Shown in pieces: positions 56,589 through 64,000 of a stretch of DNA of 64,000 nucleotides. The stretch spans positions 6,386,001 to 6,450,000 of the forward strand of contig NZ_CP019038.1 in assembly GCF_001941825.1 (NCBI RefSeq), given 5' to 3'. Origin of the DNA: Massilia putida. GTDB taxonomy: Bacteria; Pseudomonadota; Gammaproteobacteria; Burkholderiales; Burkholderiaceae_D. Under the pieces are notes generated by a model, which saw nothing but the letters and a program-made list of their open reading frames with translations, had not been told where the DNA came from and ran no database searches. Position numbers and translations under genes: made by a program. How positions within the stretch are numbered: the first letter of the stretch is position 1; every line of letters begins with the position of its first letter.

Positions 56589-58967
56589 ATGCTTGCGCAC
56601 CTCATCCTCCGTCTCGAGCGCACCCTGTTTGGGCATCGCCTCGCATTCCTCCTCGTGCTGGCGGGCTTCACGGCCTTCATGGGGCTGAACGCGACGAAGC
56701 TCCAGCTCGAAGCCGGATTCGAAAAGCAGCTGCCGCAGGGCCACGAGTACATCCGGACGTTCGAGAAGTTCCGCACGCAGCTGTTCGGTGCCAACCGGCT
56801 GACCATCGCCGTCCACGCCCGCCACGGCGACATCTGGAACCCGGCCGCGCTCACGCAGGTGCTCAAGGTCACGGACGCCGTGACGTACCTGCCGGGCGTG
56901 GACCGCACGAGCGTGACGTCGCTGTGGACACCGAATGTGTTCTTCACCGAGATCACGGAAGACGGCTTCCGGGCCGAACCCGTGGCCGGCGGCGACATCG
57001 TGCCGGAGAAGCTGTCCGCGGACGTTATCGCGCAGATGCGCCAGCGGACGACGGCCGGCGGCCACGTCGGCACGCTCGTCGCGCGCGACCAGACGAGCGC
57101 CCTGATCACGGCGCAGCTGACCGACGTCGATCCGCGCACCGGCAAGAAGCTCGACTACATCGCGTTCAACCGGCTGCTCGAGGAAAAGATCCGGCGCCCG
57201 TTCGAGAACGATCAGGTCGAGGTCGAGATCATCGGCTTCGCCAAGCAGATCGGCGACATCGCCGACCGGTCGGATGAGGTGACGCACTTCTTCGCCATCG
57301 CCTTCCTGCTGACCGGCATCGCCGTGTACTGGTATTGCCGTTCGATCCGCCTGACCCTGCTGCCGCTCGCGTGCTCGCTCACGTCGCTCGTGTGGCAGTT
57401 CGGTACGCTGCACCTGCTGGGCTTCGGGCTCGATCCGCTCGCGATCCTCGTGCCGTTCCTCGTCTTCGCGATCGGCGTCTCGCACGGCATCCAGCAGATC
57501 AACTTCATCATCCGCGAAGTCGCGCAAGGCAAGGATTCGTTCGCCGCCGCGCGCCACAGCTTCACGGGCCTGTTGATCCCCGGTTCGCTGGCGCTCATCA
57601 CGGCGCTCGTGAGCTTCGTGACGCTCGTGCTCATCCCGATCCCGATGATCCGCGAGCTGGCGATCACGGCGGCCATCGGCGTCGGCTACAAGATCCTCAC
57701 GAACCTCATGATGCTGCCCGTCGCGGCCTCGTATTTCCGCTTCACGCCGGAGTATGCGCAGCGGGCGCTCGTGCGGCGCGAGAAGCAGGGCGCCTGGCTG
57801 GGCATCGTGGCCCGTATCGCCAAGCCGCGCAATGCCCTCGTCATGACCCTCATCGGCGCGACGGTGTTCGGCCTCGCGTTCTGGAAGAGCCAGGGCCGCC
57901 ACATCGGCAGCCTGCAGGCCGGGGCGCCGGAGCTGCGCGCCGAGTCGCGCTACAACCGCGACGCCGCCGCCATCGTCGACCGCTTCGACGTGGGCCTGGA
58001 CTGGCTGACCGTCGTGTTCGAGGCGACGCCGGAACGCCAGGGCGAAGTCTGCTCGCGCGCCGACGAGCTCCTGTTCATCGACGAATTCGCGTGGCACATG
58101 GAGGGCGTGCCGGGCGTCGTGTCGGCCGATTCGGCGGCCGGGCAGCTCAAGCTGTACAACGCGGGCCTCAACGAGGGCAACCCGAGGATGGCCACCGTGG
58201 CGCGCGATCCGCGCGGGCTCGGCTCGCAATTCCAGGGCGTGAACAACCGCATCGCCGGACTGGCGTCGAACGACTGCCGCGTGCAGGGCGTGAACCTGTA
58301 CTTGCCGGACCACCGCGCGACGACGATCAAGAGCGTGATCACGGCAGTGAAGGACTACCGCGCCGCGAACCGGCTGGACGGCGTGAACGTCAGGCTCGCG
58401 AGCGGCAACGCGGGCGTGCAAGCGGCCACGAACGAGGTGCTGGAAGAGAGCGAGATGCCGATGATGCTGTACGTGTACGCGGCGATCCTCATTCTCGTGT
58501 TCCTCGTGTACCGCGACTGGCGCGCGATGATCGCCTGCTGCCTGCCGCTCACGGTGGCCACGTGGATCGGATACTGGTTCATGAAGGAATTCCAGATCGG
58601 CCTGACGGTGGCCACTCTGCCCGTGATGGTTCTCGCGGTCGGCATCGGCGTGGACTACGCCTTCTACATCTATAACCGCCTGCAGGTGCAGCTGGCGAAC
58701 GGTCTGGATTTCACGCGTGCCCTCGAACTGGCGCTGACGGAAACGGGCCTGGCCACCGTGTTCACGGCCATCACGCTGTCGATCGGCGTCGCGACGTGGA
58801 CGTTCTCCAGCTTGAAATTCCAGGCCGACATGGGGGCGCTGCTGACCTTCATGTTCATCGTGAACATGGTCATGGCCATCACCTTGCTGCCGGCCTTCGC
58901 AGCGGTGCTCGAGTGGCTGTTCCCGCGCCGCGGTCCGGTGCACATGCCGGCGATCCTGCACCACTGA
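56589..58967 (+). CDS. MMPL/RND-superfamily transporter
   Basis: 792-residue inner-membrane protein with two repeats of one helix, a large periplasmic loop and five helices. The RND core shows LDPLAILVPFLVFAIGVSHGIQQIN in repeat 1 and VATLPVMVLAVGIGVDYAFYIYNRLQ in repeat 2 (the Asp-Tyr proton-relay motif). It groups with the hydrophobe exporter class that accompanies DUF1302 and DUF1329 genes, not with AcrB-type pumps (no partner membrane-fusion protein). It starts 1 base after the DUF1302 stop. Confidence 0.9.
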   Translation: MLAHLILRLERTLFGHRLAFLLVLAGFTAFMGLNATKLQLEAGFEKQLPQGHEYIRTFEKFRTQLFGANRLTIAVHARHGDIWNPAALTQVLKVTDAVTYLPGVDRTSVTSLWTPNVFFTEITEDGFRAEPVAGGDIVPEKLSADVIAQMRQRTTAGGHVGTLVARDQTSALITAQLTDVDPRTGKKLDYIAFNRLLEEKIRRPFENDQVEVEIIGFAKQIGDIADRSDEVTHFFAIAFLLTGIAVYWYCRSIRLTLLPLACSLTSLVWQFGTLHLLGFGLDPLAILVPFLVFAIGVSHGIQQINFIIREVAQGKDSFAAARHSFTGLLIPGSLALITALVSFVTLVLIPIPMIRELAITAAIGVGYKILTNLMMLPVAASYFRFTPEYAQRALVRREKQGAWLGIVARIAKPRNALVMTLIGATVFGLAFWKSQGRHIGSLQAGAPELRAESRYNRDAAAIVDRFDVGLDWLTVVFEATPERQGEVCSRADELLFIDEFAWHMEGVPGVVSADSAAGQLKLYNAGLNEGNPRMATVARDPRGLGSQFQGVNNRIAGLASNDCRVQGVNLYLPDHRATTIKSVITAVKDYRAANRLDGVNVRLASGNAGVQAATNEVLEESEMPMMLYVYAAILILVFLVYRDWRAMIACCLPLTVATWIGYWFMKEFQIGLTVATLPVMVLAVGIGVDYAFYIYNRLQVQLANGLDFTRALELALTETGLATVFTAITLSIGVATWTFSSLKFQADMGALLTFMFIVNMVMAITLLPAFAAVLEWLFPRRGPVHMPAILHH

Positions 58968-58977
58968 GAGGTCAAAC

Positions 58978-59925
58978 ATGAAACTCATCCGATTCCTTCC
59001 GTTCGTCGCCCTGGTCTCGTGCGCTGCGGGCGCAACGACGGCGCAGCACTGGCCGACGATGACCGCATCCCAGCACGTCGCCAACGCGGTCCGCGCGCCG
59101 CTGCTGGCCGCCGCGCGCGTCGGTAACCGCATCGTCGCCGTCGGCGACCATGGCGTCGTGCTGCTGTCCGACGACGGCAAGACGTACCGGCAGGCGAAAA
59201 CTGTCCCGGTCCGCTCGATGCTGACGTCCGTCCAGTTCCTCGACCCGCAGCACGGCTATGCGGCTGGCCACGACGGCGTCGTCCTCGGCACGCAGGACGG
59301 CGGCGAGACGTGGACGCTGCTGCGCGCCACGCCGGGCGAAGAGCAGCCCATCCTGTCGTTCCACTTCGACAGCCAGGAACACGGCATCGCCGTGGGCCTG
59401 TACGGGTGGGCGATCGAAACGCGGGACGGCGGCCGCACCTGGACCGAGCGCCACGTCGGCGCGGGCGAAGACGCCGACCGCCATCTGTTCCACGTGTTCG
59501 CGTCGCCCCACGGGACGCTGTTGATCGCGGGCGAGGCGGGGACCTTGTACCGCTCGGCCGATGGCGGCAAGACCTGGGACGGGATCTCCACCGGCAACAA
59601 GGGCTCCCTGTGGTACGGGACGGCGCTCGTCGACGGCACCTTGCTCGTCTGCGGCATGCGCGGCCACCTGTATCGCAGCAGCGATGACGGCCGCACATGG
59701 CAGGCCGTTCAATCAGGCACGACGCAGTCGCTGACCGGCATCGCGCAGATGGGGGACGGCAGCGTCGTCGTCGCCGGCATGGCCGGGACGGCATTGCGCA
59801 GTCTGGACGGCGGCAGGACGTTCACGCTCACGCAGCGCCCCGAGCGCGAACCCCTCACGGCGGTCATTGCTGCCGGCGTCCGGTCGCCCGTGCTGATGTC
59901 GATGGCGGGGCCGGTGGCGCACTGA
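58978..59925 (+). CDS. YCF48/BNR-repeat beta-propeller protein, secreted
   Basis: 315 residues. Signal peptide (IRFLPFVALVSCAAGATT), then six or so BNR-type repeats with the SDDGKTY, TQDGGETWTLL, TRDGGRTWTE, SADGGKTWDGIS, SSDDGRTWQAV and SLDGGRTFTL Asp-box pattern. Resembles the Hcf136/YCF48-like propellers found next to MMPL transporters in hydrophobe-handling clusters. It may be a periplasmic scaffold between the MMPL pump and the DUF1302 barrel; inferred. Confidence 0.85.
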   Translation: MKLIRFLPFVALVSCAAGATTAQHWPTMTASQHVANAVRAPLLAAARVGNRIVAVGDHGVVLLSDDGKTYRQAKTVPVRSMLTSVQFLDPQHGYAAGHDGVVLGTQDGGETWTLLRATPGEEQPILSFHFDSQEHGIAVGLYGWAIETRDGGRTWTERHVGAGEDADRHLFHVFASPHGTLLIAGEAGTLYRSADGGKTWDGISTGNKGSLWYGTALVDGTLLVCGMRGHLYRSSDDGRTWQAVQSGTTQSLTGIAQMGDGSVVVAGMAGTALRSLDGGRTFTLTQRPEREPLTAVIAAGVRSPVLMSMAGPVAH

Positions 59926-59952
59926 TTCATTCGAACGGGCAGGCAAAGCATC

Positions 59953-61434
59953 ATGAAACACAAGAACTTGAAAGAACCGGGACCCGCGCTCACGCGGCGC
60001 GGCTTCCTCGGCGCGGCGGCTTCCGTCACGGCGGCGGCGGCCGTGCTGCCGACGGGCGCCAGCGGCGCGGCGACGGCGAAAGCGGACGGCGACGTGCTCG
60101 ACGTCGCGATCATCGGCGCGGGTCTCGCCGGCCTGACGGCGGCGCGCGACCTGCGCCGCGCCGGCTGCGAATCGTTCGTCGTCCTGGAAGCGCGTGACCG
60201 CGTCGGCGGCCGCACGCTCAACCACGATCTCGGCAACGGCTATGTTTCCGAAGCGGGCGGTCAGTGGATCGGCCCCGGCCAGACGGCGATCCTGGACCTC
60301 GCGCGCGAACTCGGCGTCGGGACGTTCCCGACGTACTGGCAGGGCAAGCTCACGATCCTCGCGGACGGCAAGCGGGCCACGGTCGAAAGCGATGGCGGTT
60401 TCGGGACCGATCCTGTGCTGCGCCGCGAGCTGGAGGAGATGGCGAAGCTGGTGCCGTCGGGCGCGCCGTGGACGTCGCCGCGCGCCGCGGAGTTTGACGC
60501 GATGTCGCTGGCCGACTGGCTGGCGAAGAAGAACCTCGCGCCGGCCGACCAGTTCAACTGGGTGCTCGCGGCGACGCTGACGAGCGGCACGGCGCCGACC
60601 AAGATCTCGCTGCTGCACTACCTCGCGCTGATCAACTCGGCCGACTGCAATTACGAACGGCTCGAAGCCGTGAAGGGCGGTGCGCAGGAGACGCGCATCG
60701 CGGGCGGCTCGCAGATCCTGGCGACGAAGATGGCGCAGGCGCTGGGCGACAAGGTGCGTCTGGCCAGCCCCGTGCTGCGCATCGAGAACTGGACGGACGG
60801 CCCCGTCGCCATCCACACGCCGCGTGGCGTCGTCCGGGCGCGTTCCGTGATCGTCGCGCTGTCGCCGCCGCTGTGCAACCAGATCGCGTTCGAGCCGCCG
60901 CTGCCGGACAAGCGCCGCGAACTGCAGCGGCGCTGGCCCGCGAATGCGCCGATGCGCAAGACGGTGCACGTCTACAAGAAGGCGTTCTGGCGCGAGAAGG
61001 GCTTCAACGGCTGGGTGGTGCAGGCGCAGGGTCCGGTGCTGTGGGCGTTCGACAACTCGCCGGAAGACGTTTCGATCGGCGTCCTCACGGCGTTCGTGAA
61101 CAACGGGATGCTGCCGACCGACCCCAAACAGGCCGAGGCCGAATTGTCGCGCATCTATGCCCAGGCGTTCGGCGACGAAGCGCTGCACCCGGTCGCCTAC
61201 CACGACTACGACTGGGGCAAGGCCGACCGCTGGTCGCTCAGTTGCGCCTCGCCGGTCCCGCCCGGGTTCTATACCACCTATGGCGACGCGCTGCACCCGG
61301 CCGTCGGGCGCCTGATCTGGTCGGGCACGGAGACGGCGGACATCTGGGCGACGTCGATGGACGGCGCCGTGCGCTCGGGCCACAAGGCCGCACTGCAGGC
61401 GCTGCGCGATGTCGCGGCGCGCAAAACGGCATGA
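59953..61434 (+). CDS. Tat-exported flavin monoamine oxidase-type enzyme 1
   Basis: 493 residues. A twin-arginine signal LTRRGFLGAAASVTAAAAVL indicates export of the folded flavoprotein. FAD-binding Rossmann motif DVAIIGAGLAGLTAARDLRRAG and RVGGRTLNHDLGNGYVSEAGGQWIGPGQTA follow the monoamine oxidase pattern. The C-terminal RLIWSGTETADIWATSMDGAVRSG closes the FAD site. Its tandem partner at 61457 is closely related. Substrate is an amine or an allylic or aliphatic alcohol-like compound; not determinable here. First of two paralogues that share a diheme cytochrome c downstream. Confidence 0.87.
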   Translation: MKHKNLKEPGPALTRRGFLGAAASVTAAAAVLPTGASGAATAKADGDVLDVAIIGAGLAGLTAARDLRRAGCESFVVLEARDRVGGRTLNHDLGNGYVSEAGGQWIGPGQTAILDLARELGVGTFPTYWQGKLTILADGKRATVESDGGFGTDPVLRRELEEMAKLVPSGAPWTSPRAAEFDAMSLADWLAKKNLAPADQFNWVLAATLTSGTAPTKISLLHYLALINSADCNYERLEAVKGGAQETRIAGGSQILATKMAQALGDKVRLASPVLRIENWTDGPVAIHTPRGVVRARSVIVALSPPLCNQIAFEPPLPDKRRELQRRWPANAPMRKTVHVYKKAFWREKGFNGWVVQAQGPVLWAFDNSPEDVSIGVLTAFVNNGMLPTDPKQAEAELSRIYAQAFGDEALHPVAYHDYDWGKADRWSLSCASPVPPGFYTTYGDALHPAVGRLIWSGTETADIWATSMDGAVRSGHKAALQALRDVAARKTA

Positions 61435-61456
61435 ACTGATTTCTGAAGGTGACAAC

Positions 61457-62926
61457 ATGGACAAAGAAGACAATCGCAACGATGGGCCCGCGCTGACGCG
61501 CCGGGGCTTCCTGGGCATGGCGACGGCGGCGGCCGCGACGGCGGCGTTGCCGCGCGTGGCGGCGGCCGGCGCGGGCATCGATCCGGACGTGCTCGACATC
61601 GCGATCATCGGCGCCGGCCTGGCCGGCCTGACGGCGGCGCGCGACCTGCACCGCGCCGGCTGCGAATCGTTCGTCGTGCTGGAGGCGCGCGAGCGCGTGG
61701 GAGGGCGCACGCTCAACCACGATCTCGGCAAGGGCTATTTCACGGAAGCGGGCGGCCAATGGATCGGTCCGGGCCAGACGGCGGTCGCCGACCTGGCGCG
61801 CGAGCTCGGCGTCGGCACGTTCCCGACCTACTGGGAGGGCAAGACGACGTTCTTCGCTGGCGACGCGCATGCGACGGTCGCCCTCGACGGCGGCTTCGGC
61901 ACCGACCGCAAGCTGACGAGCGAGCTCGAATCGATGGCGAAGCTCGTGCCGTCGGGTGCGCCCTGGACGTCGCCGCGCGCAGCGGAATTCGATGCGATGT
62001 CGCTCGGCGACTGGCTGTCGAAAAAGAATATCGCGCCGCAGGACCAGATCGGCTGGACGACGGGCTCCGTGCTCTCGGGCGGCAACGTGCCGTCGCGGCT
62101 GTCGCTGCTGCACTGGCTGTCGATGATCAATTCGGCCGACTGCATCTACGACCGTCTGGAATCGGTCAAGGATGCGGCACAGGGCACGCGCATCTCGGGC
62201 GGCTCGCAGATCCTGTCGATCAAGATGGCCGAGGCGTTGGGCGACAAGGTGCGGCTGTCGAGTCCCGTGCTGCGCGTCGAACACTGGCACGACGGTCCGG
62301 TCACGATCCACACGGCGAGAGGCGTGATTCGCGCGCGCCACGTGATCGTCGCGCTGTCGCCGCCGCTGTGCAACCAGATCGCGTTCGATCCCCCACTGCC
62401 CGAAAAACGTCGCGAGATGCAGCGGCGCTGGCCCGCCGTCGCGCCGGCGCGCAAGACGGCGCACGTCTACAAGAAGACGTTCTGGCGCGACAAGGGCTTG
62501 AACGGCTGGATGATTCAGGCGAAGGGCCCGATTCTCTGGGCTTACGACAATTCGCCGGAAGACGCGTCGTTCGGCGTGATCAACGCGTTCGTCGCCAACG
62601 GCCACCTGCCGTCCGACCACGACGCTGCGGGCAAGGAGTTGGCGCGCATCTATGCGGAGGCTCTGGGCGAGGAAGCGCTGCATCCCGTCGCCTACTACGA
62701 CCACGACTGGGGCAAGGCCGACCGCTGGACGCTGACGTGCGTGTCGGCCATTCCGCCCGGCTTCTATATGAAATACGGGGAGGCGCTGCACCCGCCCGTC
62801 GGCCGGCTGATCTGGTCGGGCACGGAAACGGCCGATATCTGGGCCGGCTATATGGATGGCGCCGTGCGCTCGGGCCACAAGGCGGCGCTGCAGGCGCTGC
62901 AAGCAATGAATGCAAGGAGAGCATGA
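61457..62926 (+). CDS. Tat-exported flavin monoamine oxidase-type enzyme 2
   Basis: 489 residues, a tandem duplicate of the preceding gene with the same order of motifs: Tat signal LTRRGFLGMATAAAATAALP, DIAIIGAGLAGLTAARDLHRAG, RVGGRTLNHDLGKGYFTEAGGQWIGPG and GTETADIWAGYMDGAVRSG. Differences cluster in the middle of the protein (for example TTGSVLSGGNVPSRLSLLHW against AATLTSGTAPTKISLLHY), where the substrate chamber lies, so the pair may act on related but different compounds. The ATG at 61457 follows GAAGGTG. Its stop overlaps the cytochrome gene. Confidence 0.87.
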   Translation: MDKEDNRNDGPALTRRGFLGMATAAAATAALPRVAAAGAGIDPDVLDIAIIGAGLAGLTAARDLHRAGCESFVVLEARERVGGRTLNHDLGKGYFTEAGGQWIGPGQTAVADLARELGVGTFPTYWEGKTTFFAGDAHATVALDGGFGTDRKLTSELESMAKLVPSGAPWTSPRAAEFDAMSLGDWLSKKNIAPQDQIGWTTGSVLSGGNVPSRLSLLHWLSMINSADCIYDRLESVKDAAQGTRISGGSQILSIKMAEALGDKVRLSSPVLRVEHWHDGPVTIHTARGVIRARHVIVALSPPLCNQIAFDPPLPEKRREMQRRWPAVAPARKTAHVYKKTFWRDKGLNGWMIQAKGPILWAYDNSPEDASFGVINAFVANGHLPSDHDAAGKELARIYAEALGEEALHPVAYYDHDWGKADRWTLTCVSAIPPGFYMKYGEALHPPVGRLIWSGTETADIWAGYMDGAVRSGHKAALQALQAMNARRA

Positions 62927-63642
62927 TGAGTACGACAACGACACCGCGCAAGCCGGACATGGCGGCCGGCGCACGCAAGCCGCGCAGCCGCGCCAAGCGG
63001 ATCTTCGCCTGGTCGGGCGGCCTGCTGCTGGCGGCCGCCGTGGTCGCCGGCGCGATCTACGGACCGCAATTCGTCGGCCTGTACCAGGTCGGCAAGCAGA
63101 TCGACACGATCGCGGAAGACAACGCCCGCACCGGCGGCCCGTGGCCGCGCGCGACCGACGCGTGCGTCTACTGCCACGGTTACGACGGCAACGCGCGAGC
63201 GCAGACCTATCCGCGCCTCGCGGGCCAATCGAAGGACTACCTCAAGAAGCAGCTCGAGGGCTTCGCCGCAGGTACGCGCAGTGACCCGACCATGACGCCG
63301 CTGGCGCTGGGCATGTCGGAACAGGAGATCGATGCCTTCGCGGCGCATTTCTCGAAGATGGTCCCGCAGCCCAATGTGACCTTCCACGCCGATCATGCAG
63401 GCGCGGTGCGCGGCGAGGCGCTGGTCACCTCGAGCAGCTGCACGTCCTGCCACGGCCAGAAGCTGGAAGGCAATGGCGGCTTTCCACGCCTGGCGGGACA
63501 GGGCTACGACTACGTGCGCGACCAGCTGATGCGCTTCAAGGACGGCACGCGCCACGATCCGTCGGGCGCGATGACGGCCGTCGCCGGCCAGCTGTCGCAG
63601 CAGAACATCGACGACCTCGCGCAGTACATCGCCAGCAAATAA
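62923..63642 (+). CDS. Membrane-anchored diheme cytochrome c
   Basis: 239 residues from the first of two adjacent ATGs (62923; 62926 has better spacing to AAGGAG). One N-terminal helix (IFAWSGGLLLAAAVVAGAIYG) anchors it, followed by two class I cytochrome c domains with heme sites CVYCH (about 78) and CTSCH (about 175) and axial Met candidates in TMTPLALGMS and GAMTAVAGQLS. Placed directly behind two flavin oxidases, it is the likely electron acceptor, as CycN is for the amine oxidase NicA2 of Pseudomonas putida. Confidence 0.9.
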   Translation: MMSTTTTPRKPDMAAGARKPRSRAKRIFAWSGGLLLAAAVVAGAIYGPQFVGLYQVGKQIDTIAEDNARTGGPWPRATDACVYCHGYDGNARAQTYPRLAGQSKDYLKKQLEGFAAGTRSDPTMTPLALGMSEQEIDAFAAHFSKMVPQPNVTFHADHAGAVRGEALVTSSSCTSCHGQKLEGNGGFPRLAGQGYDYVRDQLMRFKDGTRHDPSGAMTAVAGQLSQQNIDDLAQYIASK

Positions 63643-63696
63643 CCCAGCAACACCGCAGTACGTATCCACCAAAACTTTTATTTCAAGGAGACTCTC

Positions 63697-64000
63697 ATGG
63701 CTAAGCATCCTGTCGTCGTCTACGGCGCAAGCGGTTACACCGGCATGTTGATCATGGACTGGCTGATCGATCAGAACATCCCTTTCACGGCCGTGTCGCG
63801 CAATGCGAAGCGGACGAAGGAAATGATGGAGCAGCGCGTCGTGCGCCTCGAATCGGCGCAGTACGAAATCATTGAAGCGGAGCACAACGTCGAATCGCTG
63901 ACGAATGCTTTCCGCGGCGCGAAGGTCGTGTGCAATACCGTCGGACCGTTCAGCAATTTCGGGCTCGTCGCCGTCGAAGCGGCGCTGAAGGCAGGTTGCC
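63697..64000 (+). CDS. Saccharopine-dehydrogenase-like NAD(P)-binding reductase, 5' part
   Basis: First 101 residues of a gene that runs off the right edge. The Rossmann motif VVVYGASGYTGMLIMDWL and the later GAKVVCNTVGPFSNFGLVAVEAALKAGC match the saccharopine dehydrogenase NADP-binding domain family, which includes trans-acting enoyl reductases. AAGGAG lies 6 bases before the ATG at 63697. It is probably the next gene of the DUF1329-to-cytochrome operon; the substrate-specific part is not visible. Confidence 0.75.
   Translation, partial: MAKHPVVVYGASGYTGMLIMDWLIDQNIPFTAVSRNAKRTKEMMEQRVVRLESAQYEIIEAEHNVESLTNAFRGAKVVCNTVGPFSNFGLVAVEAALKAGC

Noticed and set aside
56565..59180. 871-residue minus-strand frame opposite the MMPL gene
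   Set aside because: Shadow of the RND transporter; His/Arg/Glu-rich with no domain.

Overview
The window is high-GC DNA whose gene families and order fit a soil or plant-associated betaproteobacterium, most likely Oxalobacteraceae (Massilia/Telluria-like). That placement is inferred from gene content only; there is no rRNA gene here to confirm it. The sequence is gene-dense, and most of the many overlapping open frames are shadows of real genes in GC-rich DNA.

Layout. (1) 1-2990: the 3' end of a GH43 arabinanase-type gene, then a 1241-bp IS3-family element with 27-bp terminal inverted repeats, then fragments of two other insertion sequences. (2) 2991-29851: a nearly complete glycine betaine catabolic island. 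It encodes a BCCT transporter and porin, betaine monooxygenase (gbcAB), dimethylglycine demethylase (dgcAB) with its own ETF pair, heterotetrameric sarcosine oxidase (soxBDAG), glyA and sdaA (glycine to serine to pyruvate), formaldehyde dehydrogenase (fdhA), formyl-THF deformylase (purU), two conserved accessory proteins of unknown role, a FolB-like protein, and three GlxA/AraC-type regulators. (3) 30049-31823: proX, a second FolB-like gene and a LysR gene broken by one missing base. (4) 31866-35483: sdhCDAB, with a 118-bp foldback sequence between sdhA and sdhB and three consecutive palindromes after sdhB. (5) 35491-49108: benzoate/catechol catabolism. A catBCA-benABCD-pcaD run lies on the minus strand, divergent from a CatM/BenM-type regulator; on the plus strand are benE, a benK-type MFS carrier and a porin. 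Two operators of the same design (ATAC-N7-GTAT plus a third half-site and a TTGGAC -35) lie 11 kb apart, upstream of catB and benE. (6) 49197-64000: a poorly understood accessory locus. It holds a TetR regulator, an acyl-CoA dehydrogenase, two novel membrane proteins, an internally deleted nitronate monooxygenase gene, then DUF1329, DUF1302, an MMPL/RND transporter, a YCF48-like propeller, two tandem Tat-exported flavin amine oxidases, a diheme cytochrome c and the start of a saccharopine-dehydrogenase-like reductase.

How it works together. Region 2 takes betaine stepwise to pyruvate, with one-carbon units passing through tetrahydrofolate and formaldehyde to formate. Region 5 takes benzoate through catechol and muconate to 3-oxoadipate; the succinyl-CoA products would enter the TCA cycle near Sdh. 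Region 6 looks like an uptake or export plus periplasmic oxidation system for a hydrophobic, possibly amine-bearing compound. Its acyl-CoA dehydrogenase and DUF1329 promoters share an unusual 19-bp-period direct repeat (TGNCCTAA), which suggests one regulon. Region 6 is the best candidate for an undescribed system.
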